DNA of 64,000 nt from Flavobacterium bernardetii (GCF_011305415.1 NZ_JAANOQ010000001.1:769631-833630), one strand, 5' to 3'; counted from the stretch's first letter, positions 48,990 to 58,121 are shown. Made by a program: numbers and translations. Notes: a model not told the origin generated them from the sequence alone.

Positions 48990-49469
48990 ATGAGTAAGTT
49001 TAGATTAGATGAAGTAGATCACCAAATTTTAGATATGTTAATTGACAATACTAGAATCCCGTTCACGGATATTGCCAAAAAACTATTAATATCTGCTGGT
49101 ACGGTGCATGTTAGAGTTAAAAAAATGGAAGATGCAGGAATCATTCAAGGTTCTTCATTAACCTTAGATTATGAAAAATTAGGATATTCTTTTATTGCAT
49201 ACGTAGGTATCTTTTTACAAAGTACTTCTCAAACAAAATTTGTATTAGAAAGAATTAACGAAATACCATATGTAACTGTTGCTTCAGTAACGACTGGAAA
49301 ATTTAATATTTTCTGTAAAATTAGAGCGAAAGATACAGCAAACGCAAAAGACATTATCTTCCAAATTGACGACATTGACGGAGTTTACAGAACAGAAACA
49401 ATGATTTCATTAGAAGAAAGCATTAACGACAAAAAACGATTAATGCATACAATCTTCAAAGAATTGTAA
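48990..49469 (+). CDS. Lrp/AsnC family transcriptional regulator
   Basis: 159 residues from ATG at 48990; the TTG two codons before is not needed. An N-terminal winged HTH (LDEVDHQILDMLIDNTRIPFTDIAKKLLISAGTVHVRVKKME, seen as IPFTDIAK and GTVHVRVKKME) is followed by the RAM/AsnC ligand domain (about 70-155). Typically an octameric regulator sensing amino acids. It starts 21 bp after the M14 gene and ends in a strong terminator. Confidence 0.93.
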   Translation: MSKFRLDEVDHQILDMLIDNTRIPFTDIAKKLLISAGTVHVRVKKMEDAGIIQGSSLTLDYEKLGYSFIAYVGIFLQSTSQTKFVLERINEIPYVTVASVTTGKFNIFCKIRAKDTANAKDIIFQIDDIDGVYRTETMISLEESINDKKRLMHTIFKEL

Positions 49470-49476
49470 TATATTT

Positions 49477-49506
49477 AGGCTTTCATTTTTGAAAGCCTTT
49501 TTTTTT
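49477..49506 (+). terminator. Hairpin terminator after the Lrp gene
   Basis: AGGCTTTCA (49477-49485) with TGAAAGCCT (49490-49498), loop TTTT, followed by about nine T. Confidence 0.88.
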
Positions 49507-49514
49507 ATATAACT

Positions 49515-50027
49515 ATGATACATTTAAACCACAACGAATATTCAGAATATTACGGCTATTACATTTCATTAAATGCTACTGATAATTTAATTCTGAATTT
49601 AGAGCATCAATTAGAAGCTACGTGTGATTTTTTTAAATCAATTCCAGCTGATAAATTAGAATATCAATATGAAGTAGGGAAGTGGACACCAAAAGATATT
49701 TTGCAACACATTATTGATACAGAAAGAATATTCGCTTACAGAGCTTTAAGATTCGCTCGTTTCGATGCTATTAATCTTCCTGGCTATGAAGAAAATGATT
49801 ATGCAGAAGTTGCCCATGCAAATAGCAGAACTATTGAAGATTTAATTGAAGAATATAAAATTGTAAAATTAGCAACGATTCATTTATTTAAAAGTTTTTC
49901 AGAAAAAATGCTTTTAAATGTTGGTCAGGCGAATAATGCACCTGCTTCTGTTAGAGCAATTGGTTTTATAATCTCTGGTCATGAAATACATCACATCAAT
50001 ATTATAAAAGTGAGATATTTGAAATAA
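49515..50027 (+). CDS. DinB family protein
   Basis: 170 residues, four-helix bundle of the DinB/YfiT type. Helix 1 region NLILNLEHQLEATCDFFKSIP, helix 2 YEVGKWTPKDILQHIIDTERI, and the last SGHEIHHINIIKVRYLK supply the three-His metal site (H in LQHI, H in GHEIHH). Activity unknown; related proteins include thiol-S-transferases and maleylpyruvate isomerase-like enzymes. Confidence 0.9.
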   Translation: MIHLNHNEYSEYYGYYISLNATDNLILNLEHQLEATCDFFKSIPADKLEYQYEVGKWTPKDILQHIIDTERIFAYRALRFARFDAINLPGYEENDYAEVAHANSRTIEDLIEEYKIVKLATIHLFKSFSEKMLLNVGQANNAPASVRAIGFIISGHEIHHINIIKVRYLK

Positions 50028-50030
50028 AAA

Positions 50031-50060
50031 AATCCCGATTAAAATAATCGGGATTTTTTT
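50031..50060. terminator. Bidirectional hairpin terminator
   Basis: AATCCCGATTA (50031-50041) pairs perfectly with TAATCGGGATT (50045-50055), loop AAA, with A and T runs. Confidence 0.88.
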
Positions 50061-50065
50061 ATGTT

Positions 50066-50461
50066 TTAATCTTCGTCGTCTTCGTCATCATCATCTGAAT
50101 CGTCACTGATTTTATTTCCATCAGCATCTTCTTCGTCATCTAACTCGATTTTTTCTTCTTTTTCATCTTCATCATCTCCATCATCGTCAATTTCTAACTC
50201 TTTTAAAGCATCTAAACTTTCCTCTGGTGCGAATAAATCATCATCTTCATCGAAGTTTTCAATTCTATCTGCCAACTTCATACTTACTTTTACCAAATAA
50301 ATAGTGTCCTCCGTTTTTACTTCAACTGCTTCAATAGTCTCATTTTTAGCATTTTTGAAACGAATAATATCCGAATCATCATATCCGTCAGGAAACTTTT
50401 CAACTAGTAAGTTTAAAATCTCGTTTGTTAACTTTGCGTACTCTACAATTACTCTTTTCAT
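50066..50461 (-). CDS. Acidic-tail hypothetical protein
   Basis: 131 residues. The N-terminal ~75 residues are a small folded-looking domain (MKRVIVEYAKLTNEILNLL, KFPDGYDDSDIIRFKNAK, VKTEDTIYLVKVSMKLADR). The last ~55 are nearly all Asp, Glu and a few Lys or Ser. Common among Flavobacteria, occasionally mislabelled. It lies just downstream of the deoxyhypusine-synthase-like gene; function unknown. A TAAATTTG box is 29 nt upstream. Confidence 0.75.
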   Translation of the reverse strand: MKRVIVEYAKLTNEILNLLVEKFPDGYDDSDIIRFKNAKNETIEAVEVKTEDTIYLVKVSMKLADRIENFDEDDDLFAPEESLDALKELEIDDDGDDEDEKEEKIELDDEEDADGNKISDDSDDDDEDDED

Positions 50462-50490
50462 TTGTTGCGTGCCTTAATCAATTTAAGTGT

Positions 50491-50498
50491 CAAATTTA
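50491..50498 (-). promoter_or_regulatory. -7 element (TAAATTTG) for the acidic-tail gene
   Basis: Exact TAnnTTTG on the minus strand, 29 nt before the ATG. No -33 TTG found. Confidence 0.45.
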
Positions 50499-50547
50499 GT
50501 ATTGAAATATTAAAATTTAAATTTTTTTTAAACTTTTTTTTTTCTTA

Positions 50548-51522
50548 TTACCAACCTAAGATGTAAGCAAATATTAGTGGTGTCACAATTGTAGCATCAG
50601 ATTCTACAATAAATTTCGGTGTGTCAATATCTAATTTTCCCCAAGTAATTTTTTCATTTGGAACGGCACCAGAATACGAACCATAACTTGTAGTTGAATC
50701 TGAAATTTGACAGAAATAACTCCAAAATGGTACATCATGCATTTCCATATCTTGATATAACATTGGTACTACGCAAATTGGAAAATCTCCAGCGATACCA
50801 CCACCAACTTGGAAGAAACCAATTCCTTTACCAGCGCAGTTTTCAGGATACCATTTTGACAACCACATCATGTATTCAATTCCGCTTTTTGTTGTTGACG
50901 GTTGAAGTTCTCCTTTAATACAGTATGATGCGAAAATATTACCCATTGTACTATCTTCCCAACCTGGTACAACAATTGGTAAGTTTTTTTCAGCTGCAGC
51001 AACCATCCAAGAATCTTTTGGATCAATTTCGTAGTATTGTTCTAAAACTCCAGAATTAATCATTTGGTACATGAATTCATGTGGAAAATATCTTTCTCCA
51101 GATTTGTCTGCTTTGTTCCAAATATCGAATAAATGTTGTTGTAAACGACGGAAAGCTTCTTCTTCAGGAATACAAGTATCTGTAACTCTATTAAAGTGAT
51201 TGTCTAATAAATCTCTTTCTTCAGCTGGAGTTAAATCTCTATAATTTGGAATTCTTTTGTATGAATTATGAGCGACTAAGTTCATAATATCTTCTTCTAA
51301 ATTCGCACCAGTACAAGAAATAATATGAATTTTATCTTGACGAATCATTTCAGCTAATGATTTCCCTAACTCAGCCGTACTCATCGCACCTGCTAAAGTT
51401 ACCATCATTTTACCATTGTCTAATAAATGTTCTTCATATCCTTTAGCCGCATCAACTAAAGCCGCAGCGTTAAAATGTAAATAATGTTTCTCTACAAACT
51501 GACTTATTGGTCCTTTACTCAT
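50548..51522 (-). CDS. Deoxyhypusine synthase-like protein
   Basis: 324 residues of the deoxyhypusine/homospermidine synthase family. Bacteria have no eIF5A, so such enzymes probably make homospermidine or related polyamines with spermidine or putrescine and NAD. The catalytic Lys is in the ITWGK segment (SWGK in the eukaryotic enzyme), with the ISDSTTSYGSYSGAVPNEKI loop beside it. VVPGWEDSTMGN, and GGGIAGDFPICVV are also intact. It is 4 bp downstream of the arginine decarboxylase gene, an agmatine/polyamine cluster. Confidence 0.9.
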   Translation of the reverse strand: MSKGPISQFVEKHYLHFNAAALVDAAKGYEEHLLDNGKMMVTLAGAMSTAELGKSLAEMIRQDKIHIISCTGANLEEDIMNLVAHNSYKRIPNYRDLTPAEERDLLDNHFNRVTDTCIPEEEAFRRLQQHLFDIWNKADKSGERYFPHEFMYQMINSGVLEQYYEIDPKDSWMVAAAEKNLPIVVPGWEDSTMGNIFASYCIKGELQPSTTKSGIEYMMWLSKWYPENCAGKGIGFFQVGGGIAGDFPICVVPMLYQDMEMHDVPFWSYFCQISDSTTSYGSYSGAVPNEKITWGKLDIDTPKFIVESDATIVTPLIFAYILGW

Positions 51523-51526
51523 TGTA

Positions 51527-52942
51527 TTATATATTTTCGTTCTTTTTTTTATTATATCCTAAAATGTCTAAAACTTGTTCGGCATTTTGTTGTTCAGAAA
51601 AAACTTCTGTTGCAAAAATTCCGTTTTTATCTTTATCAATCAAAATGTGTTTGGGTTGTGGTAAAATACAGTGACTTAATCCACCATATCCTCCAATTGT
51701 TTCTTGATACGCACCTGTGTTGAAAAACCCTATATATAATGGCTTTTCTTTATTATATTTTGGTAAATAAACCGCATTCATGTGTTGTTCCGAATTGTAA
51801 TAGTCGTCACCATCGCAGGTTAATCCACCTAAAAGTACTCTTTCATAAACATCATTCCAACGATTCACCGCTAACATCACAAAACGTTTGTTAATAGCCC
51901 AAGTATCTGGTAATGTAGTAATAAACGATGAGTCAATCATGTTCCAATTTTCTCTATCGTTTTGTTTCTTTTGATATAAAACTTGGTATAAGGCACCACC
52001 AGCTTCACCAACGGTGAATGAACCAAATTCTGTAAAAATATGAGGTACATCAACTTCTGCTTCGTCACAAGCAATTTTGATTTGATTTAGAATTTCATCT
52101 ACCATATATTGGTAATCGTATTCAAAAGCTAAAGAGTTTTTGATAGGGAAACCACCACCAATATTTAAACTATCTAAAGACGGACATTCCTTTTTTAAAG
52201 CGATATATACTTTTAAACATTTTACTAATTCGTTCCAGTAATAAGCTGTATCACGAATACCTGCGTTAATGAAAAAGTGAAGCATTTTAAGCTCAACCTT
52301 TTTATTATCAGCAATTTGTTTTCTGTAAAATGGCACAATATCTTTATAACCAATACCTAAACGAGACGTATAAAACTCAAATTTAGGTTCTTCTTCCGCA
52401 GCAATTCTAATTCCGATTTTAAATTTACCATCAATTTGTTCTTGAAGTAAATCTAATTCTTCATAATTATCAATTACTGGAATGGTGTTTTTATGACCGT
52501 TATTAATTAAACGAGCAATATTTGTAATATATTGATCACGTTTGAAACCGTTACAAACAATAAATGAATTTTTATTAATTTTACCTTGTTCCATTAAGTT
52601 TTCAACGATATTAATATCGAAAGCTGAAGACGTTTCAATATGAATATTGTTTTTTAAAGCTTCATTTAAAATGAATTCAAAATGCGAACTTTTTGTACAA
52701 TAGCAATAGAAATATTTTGCTTCGTAACCATGTTTTTCCATCGAATTTCTGAACCACATTTTGGCTTTATTGATATTCTCAGAAATTTTAGGCAAGTAGG
52801 TAAACTTTAAAGGCGTTCCATATTGTTCAACCAATTTCATTAAATCAATGCCATGAAATTGCAAATTATCTTTATTTAAAGTAAATTCTTCTTGCGGAAA
52901 ATAGAAAGTCTGGTTTATTAGATCGGAATATTTTGTATTCAT
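51527..52942 (-). CDS. speA: Arginine decarboxylase (PLP, alanine-racemase fold)
   Basis: Decarboxylates arginine to agmatine, first step of a polyamine route. 471 residues, shorter than the ~630-residue SpeA, without the long insert. The PLP-binding lysine is in the YCTKSSHFEF segment, and NIGGGFPIKN, FTEFGSFTVGEAGG and LTCDGDDYY complete the active site. Although family tools name it speA, agmatinase (speB) is not adjacent as is often seen in Bacteroidota. TACTTTTG box upstream. Starts the polyamine pair with DHS-like. Confidence 0.9.
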   Translation of the reverse strand: MNTKYSDLINQTFYFPQEEFTLNKDNLQFHGIDLMKLVEQYGTPLKFTYLPKISENINKAKMWFRNSMEKHGYEAKYFYCYCTKSSHFEFILNEALKNNIHIETSSAFDINIVENLMEQGKINKNSFIVCNGFKRDQYITNIARLINNGHKNTIPVIDNYEELDLLQEQIDGKFKIGIRIAAEEEPKFEFYTSRLGIGYKDIVPFYRKQIADNKKVELKMLHFFINAGIRDTAYYWNELVKCLKVYIALKKECPSLDSLNIGGGFPIKNSLAFEYDYQYMVDEILNQIKIACDEAEVDVPHIFTEFGSFTVGEAGGALYQVLYQKKQNDRENWNMIDSSFITTLPDTWAINKRFVMLAVNRWNDVYERVLLGGLTCDGDDYYNSEQHMNAVYLPKYNKEKPLYIGFFNTGAYQETIGGYGGLSHCILPQPKHILIDKDKNGIFATEVFSEQQNAEQVLDILGYNKKKNENI

Positions 52943-52988
52943 TGAATAAATAAAAGTTTAATTGAAAAATCAGTACAAAAACAATTAG

Positions 52989-52996
52989 CAAAAGTA
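52989..52996 (-). promoter_or_regulatory. -7 element (TACTTTTG) for the arginine decarboxylase operon
   Basis: Exact TAnnTTTG on the minus strand, 46 nt before the ATG. Confidence 0.5.
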
Positions 52997-53036
52997 AAAA
53001 TAATATTGCTAAAAATAGATGTAATTTAAAAAAAAA

Positions 53037-54107
53037 TTAATTCTGTAAATAATCTTCAAACGCTAATAAAATCAACGAGTTATCTACAGTTTGATCAATT
53101 TTAATTTCGCCAATTTTATTTAGTAATGCAAATTGTACTTTTCCAAACTCATTTTTCTTGTCGAAAATTAATAAATCTATAATTTTTTGAATGTCAACAT
53201 CGTTAAAATCAACCTTTTCAAAAACATCGGTAATGATGTATTTTATTTCGGCGTATTCTTCATTTGAAATCAGATTCAATTTTAAGGATAAAAAACTTTC
53301 TAAAATCATTCCAACCGCAATAGCTTCACCATGAAGTAATGCTTTTTTATCTTCAGATTCCAAGAAATAACTTTCAATAGCATGACCTAAAGTATGTCCG
53401 AAATTTAATGATTTTCGAATCCCATTTTCGGTTAAATCTTCAGAAACAATTTTATTTTTTATTTCAATTGATTCTTTAATTAGAACATCTAAATCATCAG
53501 TATTTAAATCATTTAAGTTTTTTAATTTATCCCAATATTTTTTATCGTAAATTAATCCATGTTTTAACATTTCAGCTAAACCAGAACGCATTTCGTTGGA
53601 AGGTAAAGTTTCTAAAAACTTAGTAATTACAACAACAGATTTTGGTTCTTTAATCACACCAATTTGGTTTTTTAAGTTTCCTAAATCGACACCGTTTTTA
53701 CCACCAATTGAAGCATCAACCATTGACAATAAAGTAGTTGGGATATTTATAAAATCGATTCCTCTTTTAAAGGTACACGCTACGAAACCACCTAAATCAG
53801 TGATTACGCCACCGCCTAAATTTAGCATGATACTTTTTCTATCCGCACCTAATTCAATTAAAGTATGCCATAAATCAAGGCAAGTATAGATGTTTTTATT
53901 TTCTTCACCGACTTCAATTTCAATAATTTCTATATCAATTTCAGTTGGTAAATTTGACAAAAAATAAGGCAAACAATTTTCGTTCGTATTTTCATCAACT
54001 AAAACGAATATCTTGGAATAGGTTTCTGCTTTTAGAAGGTTTTCTAAATAAACAAAACTATCATCATTAAAATAAATAGAATAATTATTGGCTTGAATAG
54101 GATCCAT
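53037..54107 (-). CDS. aroB: 3-dehydroquinate synthase
   Basis: Second step of the shikimate pathway: DAHP to 3-dehydroquinate, NAD and zinc dependent. 356 residues. VLVDENTNEN, NLGGGVITDLGGFVACTFKRGIDFINIPT (NAD), SMVDASIGGKNGVD, GLAEMLKHG, and the zinc His residues in NFGHTLGHAIE and LHGEAIAVGM. It feeds chorismate for the trp operon in this window, though located far from it and without a shared control signal that I can see. Confidence 0.97.
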   Translation of the reverse strand: MDPIQANNYSIYFNDDSFVYLENLLKAETYSKIFVLVDENTNENCLPYFLSNLPTEIDIEIIEIEVGEENKNIYTCLDLWHTLIELGADRKSIMLNLGGGVITDLGGFVACTFKRGIDFINIPTTLLSMVDASIGGKNGVDLGNLKNQIGVIKEPKSVVVITKFLETLPSNEMRSGLAEMLKHGLIYDKKYWDKLKNLNDLNTDDLDVLIKESIEIKNKIVSEDLTENGIRKSLNFGHTLGHAIESYFLESEDKKALLHGEAIAVGMILESFLSLKLNLISNEEYAEIKYIITDVFEKVDFNDVDIQKIIDLLIFDKKNEFGKVQFALLNKIGEIKIDQTVDNSLILLAFEDYLQN

Positions 54108-54293
54108 AGATTTTTTTATAAATTCTTTGCAAAATAAATTAAAAAAAAGGAGAAATCATTACTTCAATAAGTATATTTGCATTCCTAAATTTTCATGTGA
54201 CTTTTCAATTGTTTTTTTTTCTGACACATGTAATTCGTAAACAATAATAGTATTTACAATAAATTTAGATTAATACTCATTTCATACAATAAA

Positions 54294-55463
54294 ATGGAAA
54301 AAATATTTAACAATACAGAAAACGCATTTTCGCTAAAATCTAACTCTGAATTAAACAGAGCACACTTTTTATTTCAAATGATTGGGAAGCCGTCATTAGT
54401 AAAAATCGGAACTTCATTAACAAATTTTGCTTTAAAATTTCATTTACCAGTAGAAGGTATAATTAGAAAAACCGTCTTTGATCATTTTTGTGGAGGCGTA
54501 AGTGAGCAAGATTGTTTAAAAGTGGTAGCAAATATGTATACCAAAGGTGTTTCTTCTGTTTTAGATTATTCTGTTGAAGGTAAAGAAGAAGAAGAGCAGT
54601 TTGACGCTTGTTTAAAAATGACATTGAAAACGATTGATTTTGCTAAAGAAAATAAAGCCATTCCATTTGCGGTTTTCAAACCAACTGGTTTAGGAAAAAT
54701 TGATTTATACGAAAAAGTTGGTGCAAAATTACCTTTATCTTCAAGCGAACAAAATGAATGGAATAGAGTAGTGGCACGTTTTGAAAAAATTTGTCAATAT
54801 GCTTTTGAAAATGATGTTCAGATTTTAATTGATGGTGAAGAAACTTGGATGCAAGATGCTGCTGATGATTTAGTAGAGAAAATGATGGAGAAATTCAATA
54901 CGAAAAAAGCATTGATTTTTAACACCTTACAATTATATCGTTGGGATAGAGTTCCTTATTTAAAAGCTTTACATACAAGAGCAAAAGAAAAAGGGTATCA
55001 CATTGGAATGAAGTTAGTTCGTGGTGCTTACATGGAAAAAGAAGCGAAACGTGCTGAAGAGAAAGGTTACAAAAATCCTATTTGCGAAAGCAAAGAAGCT
55101 ACTGATGCTAATTTCAATGCTGGATTATCATATATGTTAGACAATATTAATGAAATGGCTGTTTTTGCTGGAACTCATAATGAAGAAAGTTCGTACTTAT
55201 TAATGGACTTAATGCAACAAAAAGGGATTTCTAAAAATGATTCCCGAATTTGGTTCGGACAATTGTATGGAATGAGTGATAACATCAGTTATAACTTGGC
55301 TGCAAACGAATATAATGTGGCAAAATATTTGCCTTTTGGACCAGTTAGAGACGTTATGCCATACTTAATTAGACGTGCTCAGGAAAATACATCAGTTGCA
55401 GGACAAACAGGTAGAGAATTAACCTTAATAATTACCGAAAGAAATAGAAGAAAATTGAAATAG
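54294..55463 (+). CDS. Proline dehydrogenase
   Basis: FAD enzyme oxidising proline to pyrroline-5-carboxylate, membrane-associated. 389 residues of the monofunctional PutA-PRODH type. (βα)8 barrel with KLVRGAYMEKE, GTHNEESS, and the C-terminal YLIRRAQENTSVAGQTGREL motif that binds proline. No P5C dehydrogenase gene follows. TATATTTG at 54172-54179 is a candidate promoter, but it is 114 bp upstream. Ends in a strong terminator. Confidence 0.93.
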   Translation: MEKIFNNTENAFSLKSNSELNRAHFLFQMIGKPSLVKIGTSLTNFALKFHLPVEGIIRKTVFDHFCGGVSEQDCLKVVANMYTKGVSSVLDYSVEGKEEEEQFDACLKMTLKTIDFAKENKAIPFAVFKPTGLGKIDLYEKVGAKLPLSSSEQNEWNRVVARFEKICQYAFENDVQILIDGEETWMQDAADDLVEKMMEKFNTKKALIFNTLQLYRWDRVPYLKALHTRAKEKGYHIGMKLVRGAYMEKEAKRAEEKGYKNPICESKEATDANFNAGLSYMLDNINEMAVFAGTHNEESSYLLMDLMQQKGISKNDSRIWFGQLYGMSDNISYNLAANEYNVAKYLPFGPVRDVMPYLIRRAQENTSVAGQTGRELTLIITERNRRKLK

Positions 55464-55519
55464 TTCGTGTTTTATTATTAATACTATTTAATTTAAAATA
55501 AGGCCTACATTTATAAAAA

Positions 55520-55552
55520 CCCGTCTAGTTTTGGAACTAGACGGGATTTTTT
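55520..55552. terminator. Bidirectional hairpin terminator
   Basis: CCCGTCTAGTT (55520-55530) and AACTAGACGGG (55535-55545) form a perfect 11-bp stem with a TTGG loop and T run. Confidence 0.9.
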
Positions 55553-55970
55553 ATGAAATAAATTTTCTTTTGACTTCTTCTGTTGGCATCATACAACTTT
55601 CTTTTTTACCATACCAATTGTATCTGTTTTTCGCAATTATATCGTAAAAAATATTTTTAATACTTGTTGGAATAAAATTGAAAAACAACAGTAATCGAAC
55701 TGATGAAGATAAGTGTTTTATAATTCTAAAAACGGCTTCCGACTTAATAAAATAAGCATAACCAGGTTCGTATAAAATAATACTGTCAATAGAAGAATCA
55801 ATTCCTAAATACTTGATGATTTTTTGTCCGGTTTCGCTTTGTAATGCCACAAATCTGAAAACATCTTGTTTGTCATTCTTTATAATAAAATTAATTTTAT
55901 CATTACAATAATTACAAACTCCGTCAAAAAGAATTATTTTTTTATCTTTTGGTAAACTATCTATTTCCAT
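55551..55970 (-). CDS. DCC family thiol-disulfide oxidoreductase (DUF393)
   Basis: 139 residues, thioredoxin-like. The signature FDGVCNYCN (CxxC, Cys at about 18 and 21) sits at the family position, and the central EPGYAYFIKSEAVFRIIKHL is the second conserved block. The redox partner is not known. Directly follows the hypothetical gene upstream (start one base after its stop). Confidence 0.9.
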   Translation of the reverse strand: MEIDSLPKDKKIILFDGVCNYCNDKINFIIKNDKQDVFRFVALQSETGQKIIKYLGIDSSIDSIILYEPGYAYFIKSEAVFRIIKHLSSSVRLLLFFNFIPTSIKNIFYDIIAKNRYNWYGKKESCMMPTEEVKRKFIS

Positions 55971-56366
55971 TTAATTATTTGTTAATATTTGAACCTGACT
56001 TTTTAATCTTTCCATTAACATAGTCATCATTCGTTTATTTAAATTGGAAGAATTCTTGATGTAATCTAAATATTCTTCTACACTAAACAAAGCGATAATC
56101 ATTCCTTTTAATGAATTTCTGAACTTGATATCTTTCTGAATAACATTTTCTATATACTTTTCCTTTTTATCTGGAGAAAGCTCAAAAAAGGTATTCTTTT
56201 GTTTGACAGCGTAATTCTTAAAAACCTCAATTAATAAATCGTTTTGCAATTTAAGAATTGGTCGAAGTGTATTATTTTGAAAATATTCCTCACTTAATGA
56301 TTCTACATTTTCATCTCCAAACTTTACAGTTTTAAGTGGCAAAAGAAATTGGCTACGTTCTATCAT
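55971..56366 (-). CDS. Helical hypothetical protein next to the DCC gene
   Basis: 131 residues, mainly helical, no membrane segment, one conserved-looking FGDENVESLSEEYFQ at the start and a SPDKKEKYIENVIQKD helix. Family not recognised. It abuts the DCC thiol-oxidoreductase gene without a gap, so co-translation is likely. Divergent from the Nudix gene. Confidence 0.75.
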   Translation of the reverse strand: MIERSQFLLPLKTVKFGDENVESLSEEYFQNNTLRPILKLQNDLLIEVFKNYAVKQKNTFFELSPDKKEKYIENVIQKDIKFRNSLKGMIIALFSVEEYLDYIKNSSNLNKRMMTMLMERLKSQVQILTNN

Positions 56367-56397
56367 TTTTTATTTTAAATTTACAAAAAAAACTCTC

Positions 56398-56802
56398 ATG
56401 TCTAAATATGTATCTAAAATTTTTGTAACAGTTGATGTATTAGTTATTAACAAAATATCAAACGAAATCTTATTAATCAAACGTTTGAACGAACCTTTTA
56501 AAGATTGTTGGGCTTTACCTGGCGGATTTGTTGATGAAAATGAAGATTTAGAACAAGCGGCTAGGAGAGAGCTCTTTGAAGAAACTAATATTGAAACAAA
56601 TGAAATGATTCAAATAGGCGCTTTCGGAACTCCAAATCGTGATCCGCGCGGACATATGATTTCTATTGCTTATCAAACCTATTTAATTGACAATCAAATT
56701 GTAAAAGCTAAAGATGATGCGAAAGAAACAAAATGGTTTTCCATAAACGATTTACCAGAATTAGCTTTTGATCATTTAGAAATAATCAACTCAATTTTAT
56801 AA
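56398..56802 (+). CDS. Nudix hydrolase
   Basis: 134 residues with a complete Nudix box, GGFVDENEDLEQAARRELFEE at about 42-62 (G-x5-E-x7-RE-x2-EE). Hydrolyses nucleoside diphosphates linked to another moiety; substrate not predictable, but the HMISIAYQTYL block resembles ADP-ribose/NADH pyrophosphatases. Its 3' end overlaps a 38-bp palindrome shared with the end of the convergent mechanosensitive channel gene. Confidence 0.9.
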   Translation: MSKYVSKIFVTVDVLVINKISNEILLIKRLNEPFKDCWALPGGFVDENEDLEQAARRELFEETNIETNEMIQIGAFGTPNRDPRGHMISIAYQTYLIDNQIVKAKDDAKETKWFSINDLPELAFDHLEIINSIL

Positions 56803-56818
56803 AATTGAGTTGATTATT
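56781..56818. repeat. 38-bp perfect palindrome over two stop codons
   Basis: An 18-bp arm (56781-56798) and its exact complement (56801-56818) around AT. It includes the last codons and stop of the Nudix gene and the stop of the mscS-like gene (56814-56816). Likely a bidirectional terminator even though it has no long T run. See findings. Confidence 0.85.
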
Positions 56819-58082
56819 CTGTATCTATTATATCTAACAAATTTAACTTATCGGACTTAACATGTTGTACTTCAAACAATTCTAAATCGAAATACGGAAT
56901 AGAAGCAATGATATGATCGAAAATATCGGCCATAATATATTCGTAGTTTTCCCATTTTTTATCTTTACTAAAACAATAAATTTCTAATGGAATTCCTTTT
57001 TCTGTAGGTTGTAAATGTCTAACCATCAATTGCATATCTTTATTTATGCCAGGATGTGTTTCAATATATTTTTGAATGTATTTTCTGAAAAGCCCTAAAT
57101 TGGTGATATTTCTACCATTTACATTTAATGATTTATCAATGTTATTCGCAATATTAAATTTATCAATATCAGCTTTACGTTTTTCAATATAACTCGCTAC
57201 AAATTGAATGCGTTTGAACGATTCTAATTCCTCATTCGTAATAAATCTTACTGTTGCGCCTTTTATTAAAATGTGTCTTTTAATTCGTCTTCCGTCAGAA
57301 TTTATCATGCCTCGCCAGTTTCTAAAACTATCCGAAATTAGACTATAAGTTGGAATAGTGGAAGTCGTGTTATCAAAATTTCGAACTTTTACTGTAGCCA
57401 AATTAATTTCTTCTACTTCTCCATCAGCGCCAAATTTGTCAACTGTAATCCAATCACCAATACGAACCATATCGTTCACAGTTACCTGAATACTTGCCAC
57501 AAATCCTAAAATCGTATCTCTAAAAACTAAGATAATTAAAGCTGAAATAGACCCAAAAGCCGTTAATAAAACGTTCTTTTTCGTATCAAAAAGTAATAAA
57601 ACAATAGAAATTAAAGCATAAATCCATAACACGATCATAATTACCTGAATGTAACTATCAATAGGTTTGTCGTTATATTTTGGTAAGCTTTTTAAATAAT
57701 CTTTAAGAGAATTAAATATACTTCGAACAATAAAAAGTGATAAAACGATAATGAAAATCTTGACACTTTTTCCGAACAAATTTTCCCAATACACAAAATC
57801 ATCTAAAACTATTGGAATTTTTTTACTGATGTAATATAATGGAACTAAATGCGCAATATATTTTGCGGTTTTATTAGCGACTAAAAAATCGTCAAACGTT
57901 GATTTTGTATACGTTGCAACAACTGCCAAACCAATTATCAATACTTTTTTAGCCAAATAATCAATAGCATAAGCCAATAACATCAATACAAAGAGATTGA
58001 TGAACAAATTTATATACAAAGTAAAATCTGCACCAAAATCATTTTTTTTTAATAAAGGTTCTGCTAGGTCGAAAACTTTCAT
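56814..58082 (-). CDS. Mechanosensitive ion channel (MscS family)
   Basis: Inner-membrane channel releasing osmolytes on hypo-osmotic shock. 422 residues: about four or five transmembrane helices in the first 190, the pore helix FGSISALIILVFRDTILGFVASIQVTVND, and the beta domain VRIGDWITVDKFGADGEVEEINLATVKVRN, then DNTTSTIPTYSLISDSFRNW. A long C-terminal domain follows, with ETHPGIN. TM and beta domains define the MscS type; the family is a YbdG-like longer form. Confidence 0.92.
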   Translation of the reverse strand: MKVFDLAEPLLKKNDFGADFTLYINLFINLFVLMLLAYAIDYLAKKVLIIGLAVVATYTKSTFDDFLVANKTAKYIAHLVPLYYISKKIPIVLDDFVYWENLFGKSVKIFIIVLSLFIVRSIFNSLKDYLKSLPKYNDKPIDSYIQVIMIVLWIYALISIVLLLFDTKKNVLLTAFGSISALIILVFRDTILGFVASIQVTVNDMVRIGDWITVDKFGADGEVEEINLATVKVRNFDNTTSTIPTYSLISDSFRNWRGMINSDGRRIKRHILIKGATVRFITNEELESFKRIQFVASYIEKRKADIDKFNIANNIDKSLNVNGRNITNLGLFRKYIQKYIETHPGINKDMQLMVRHLQPTEKGIPLEIYCFSKDKKWENYEYIMADIFDHIIASIPYFDLELFEVQHVKSDKLNLLDIIDTE

Positions 58083-58121
58083 ATTTTCAAATAGTTTTTA
58101 TTTTTTTTGAATATCGAAATT

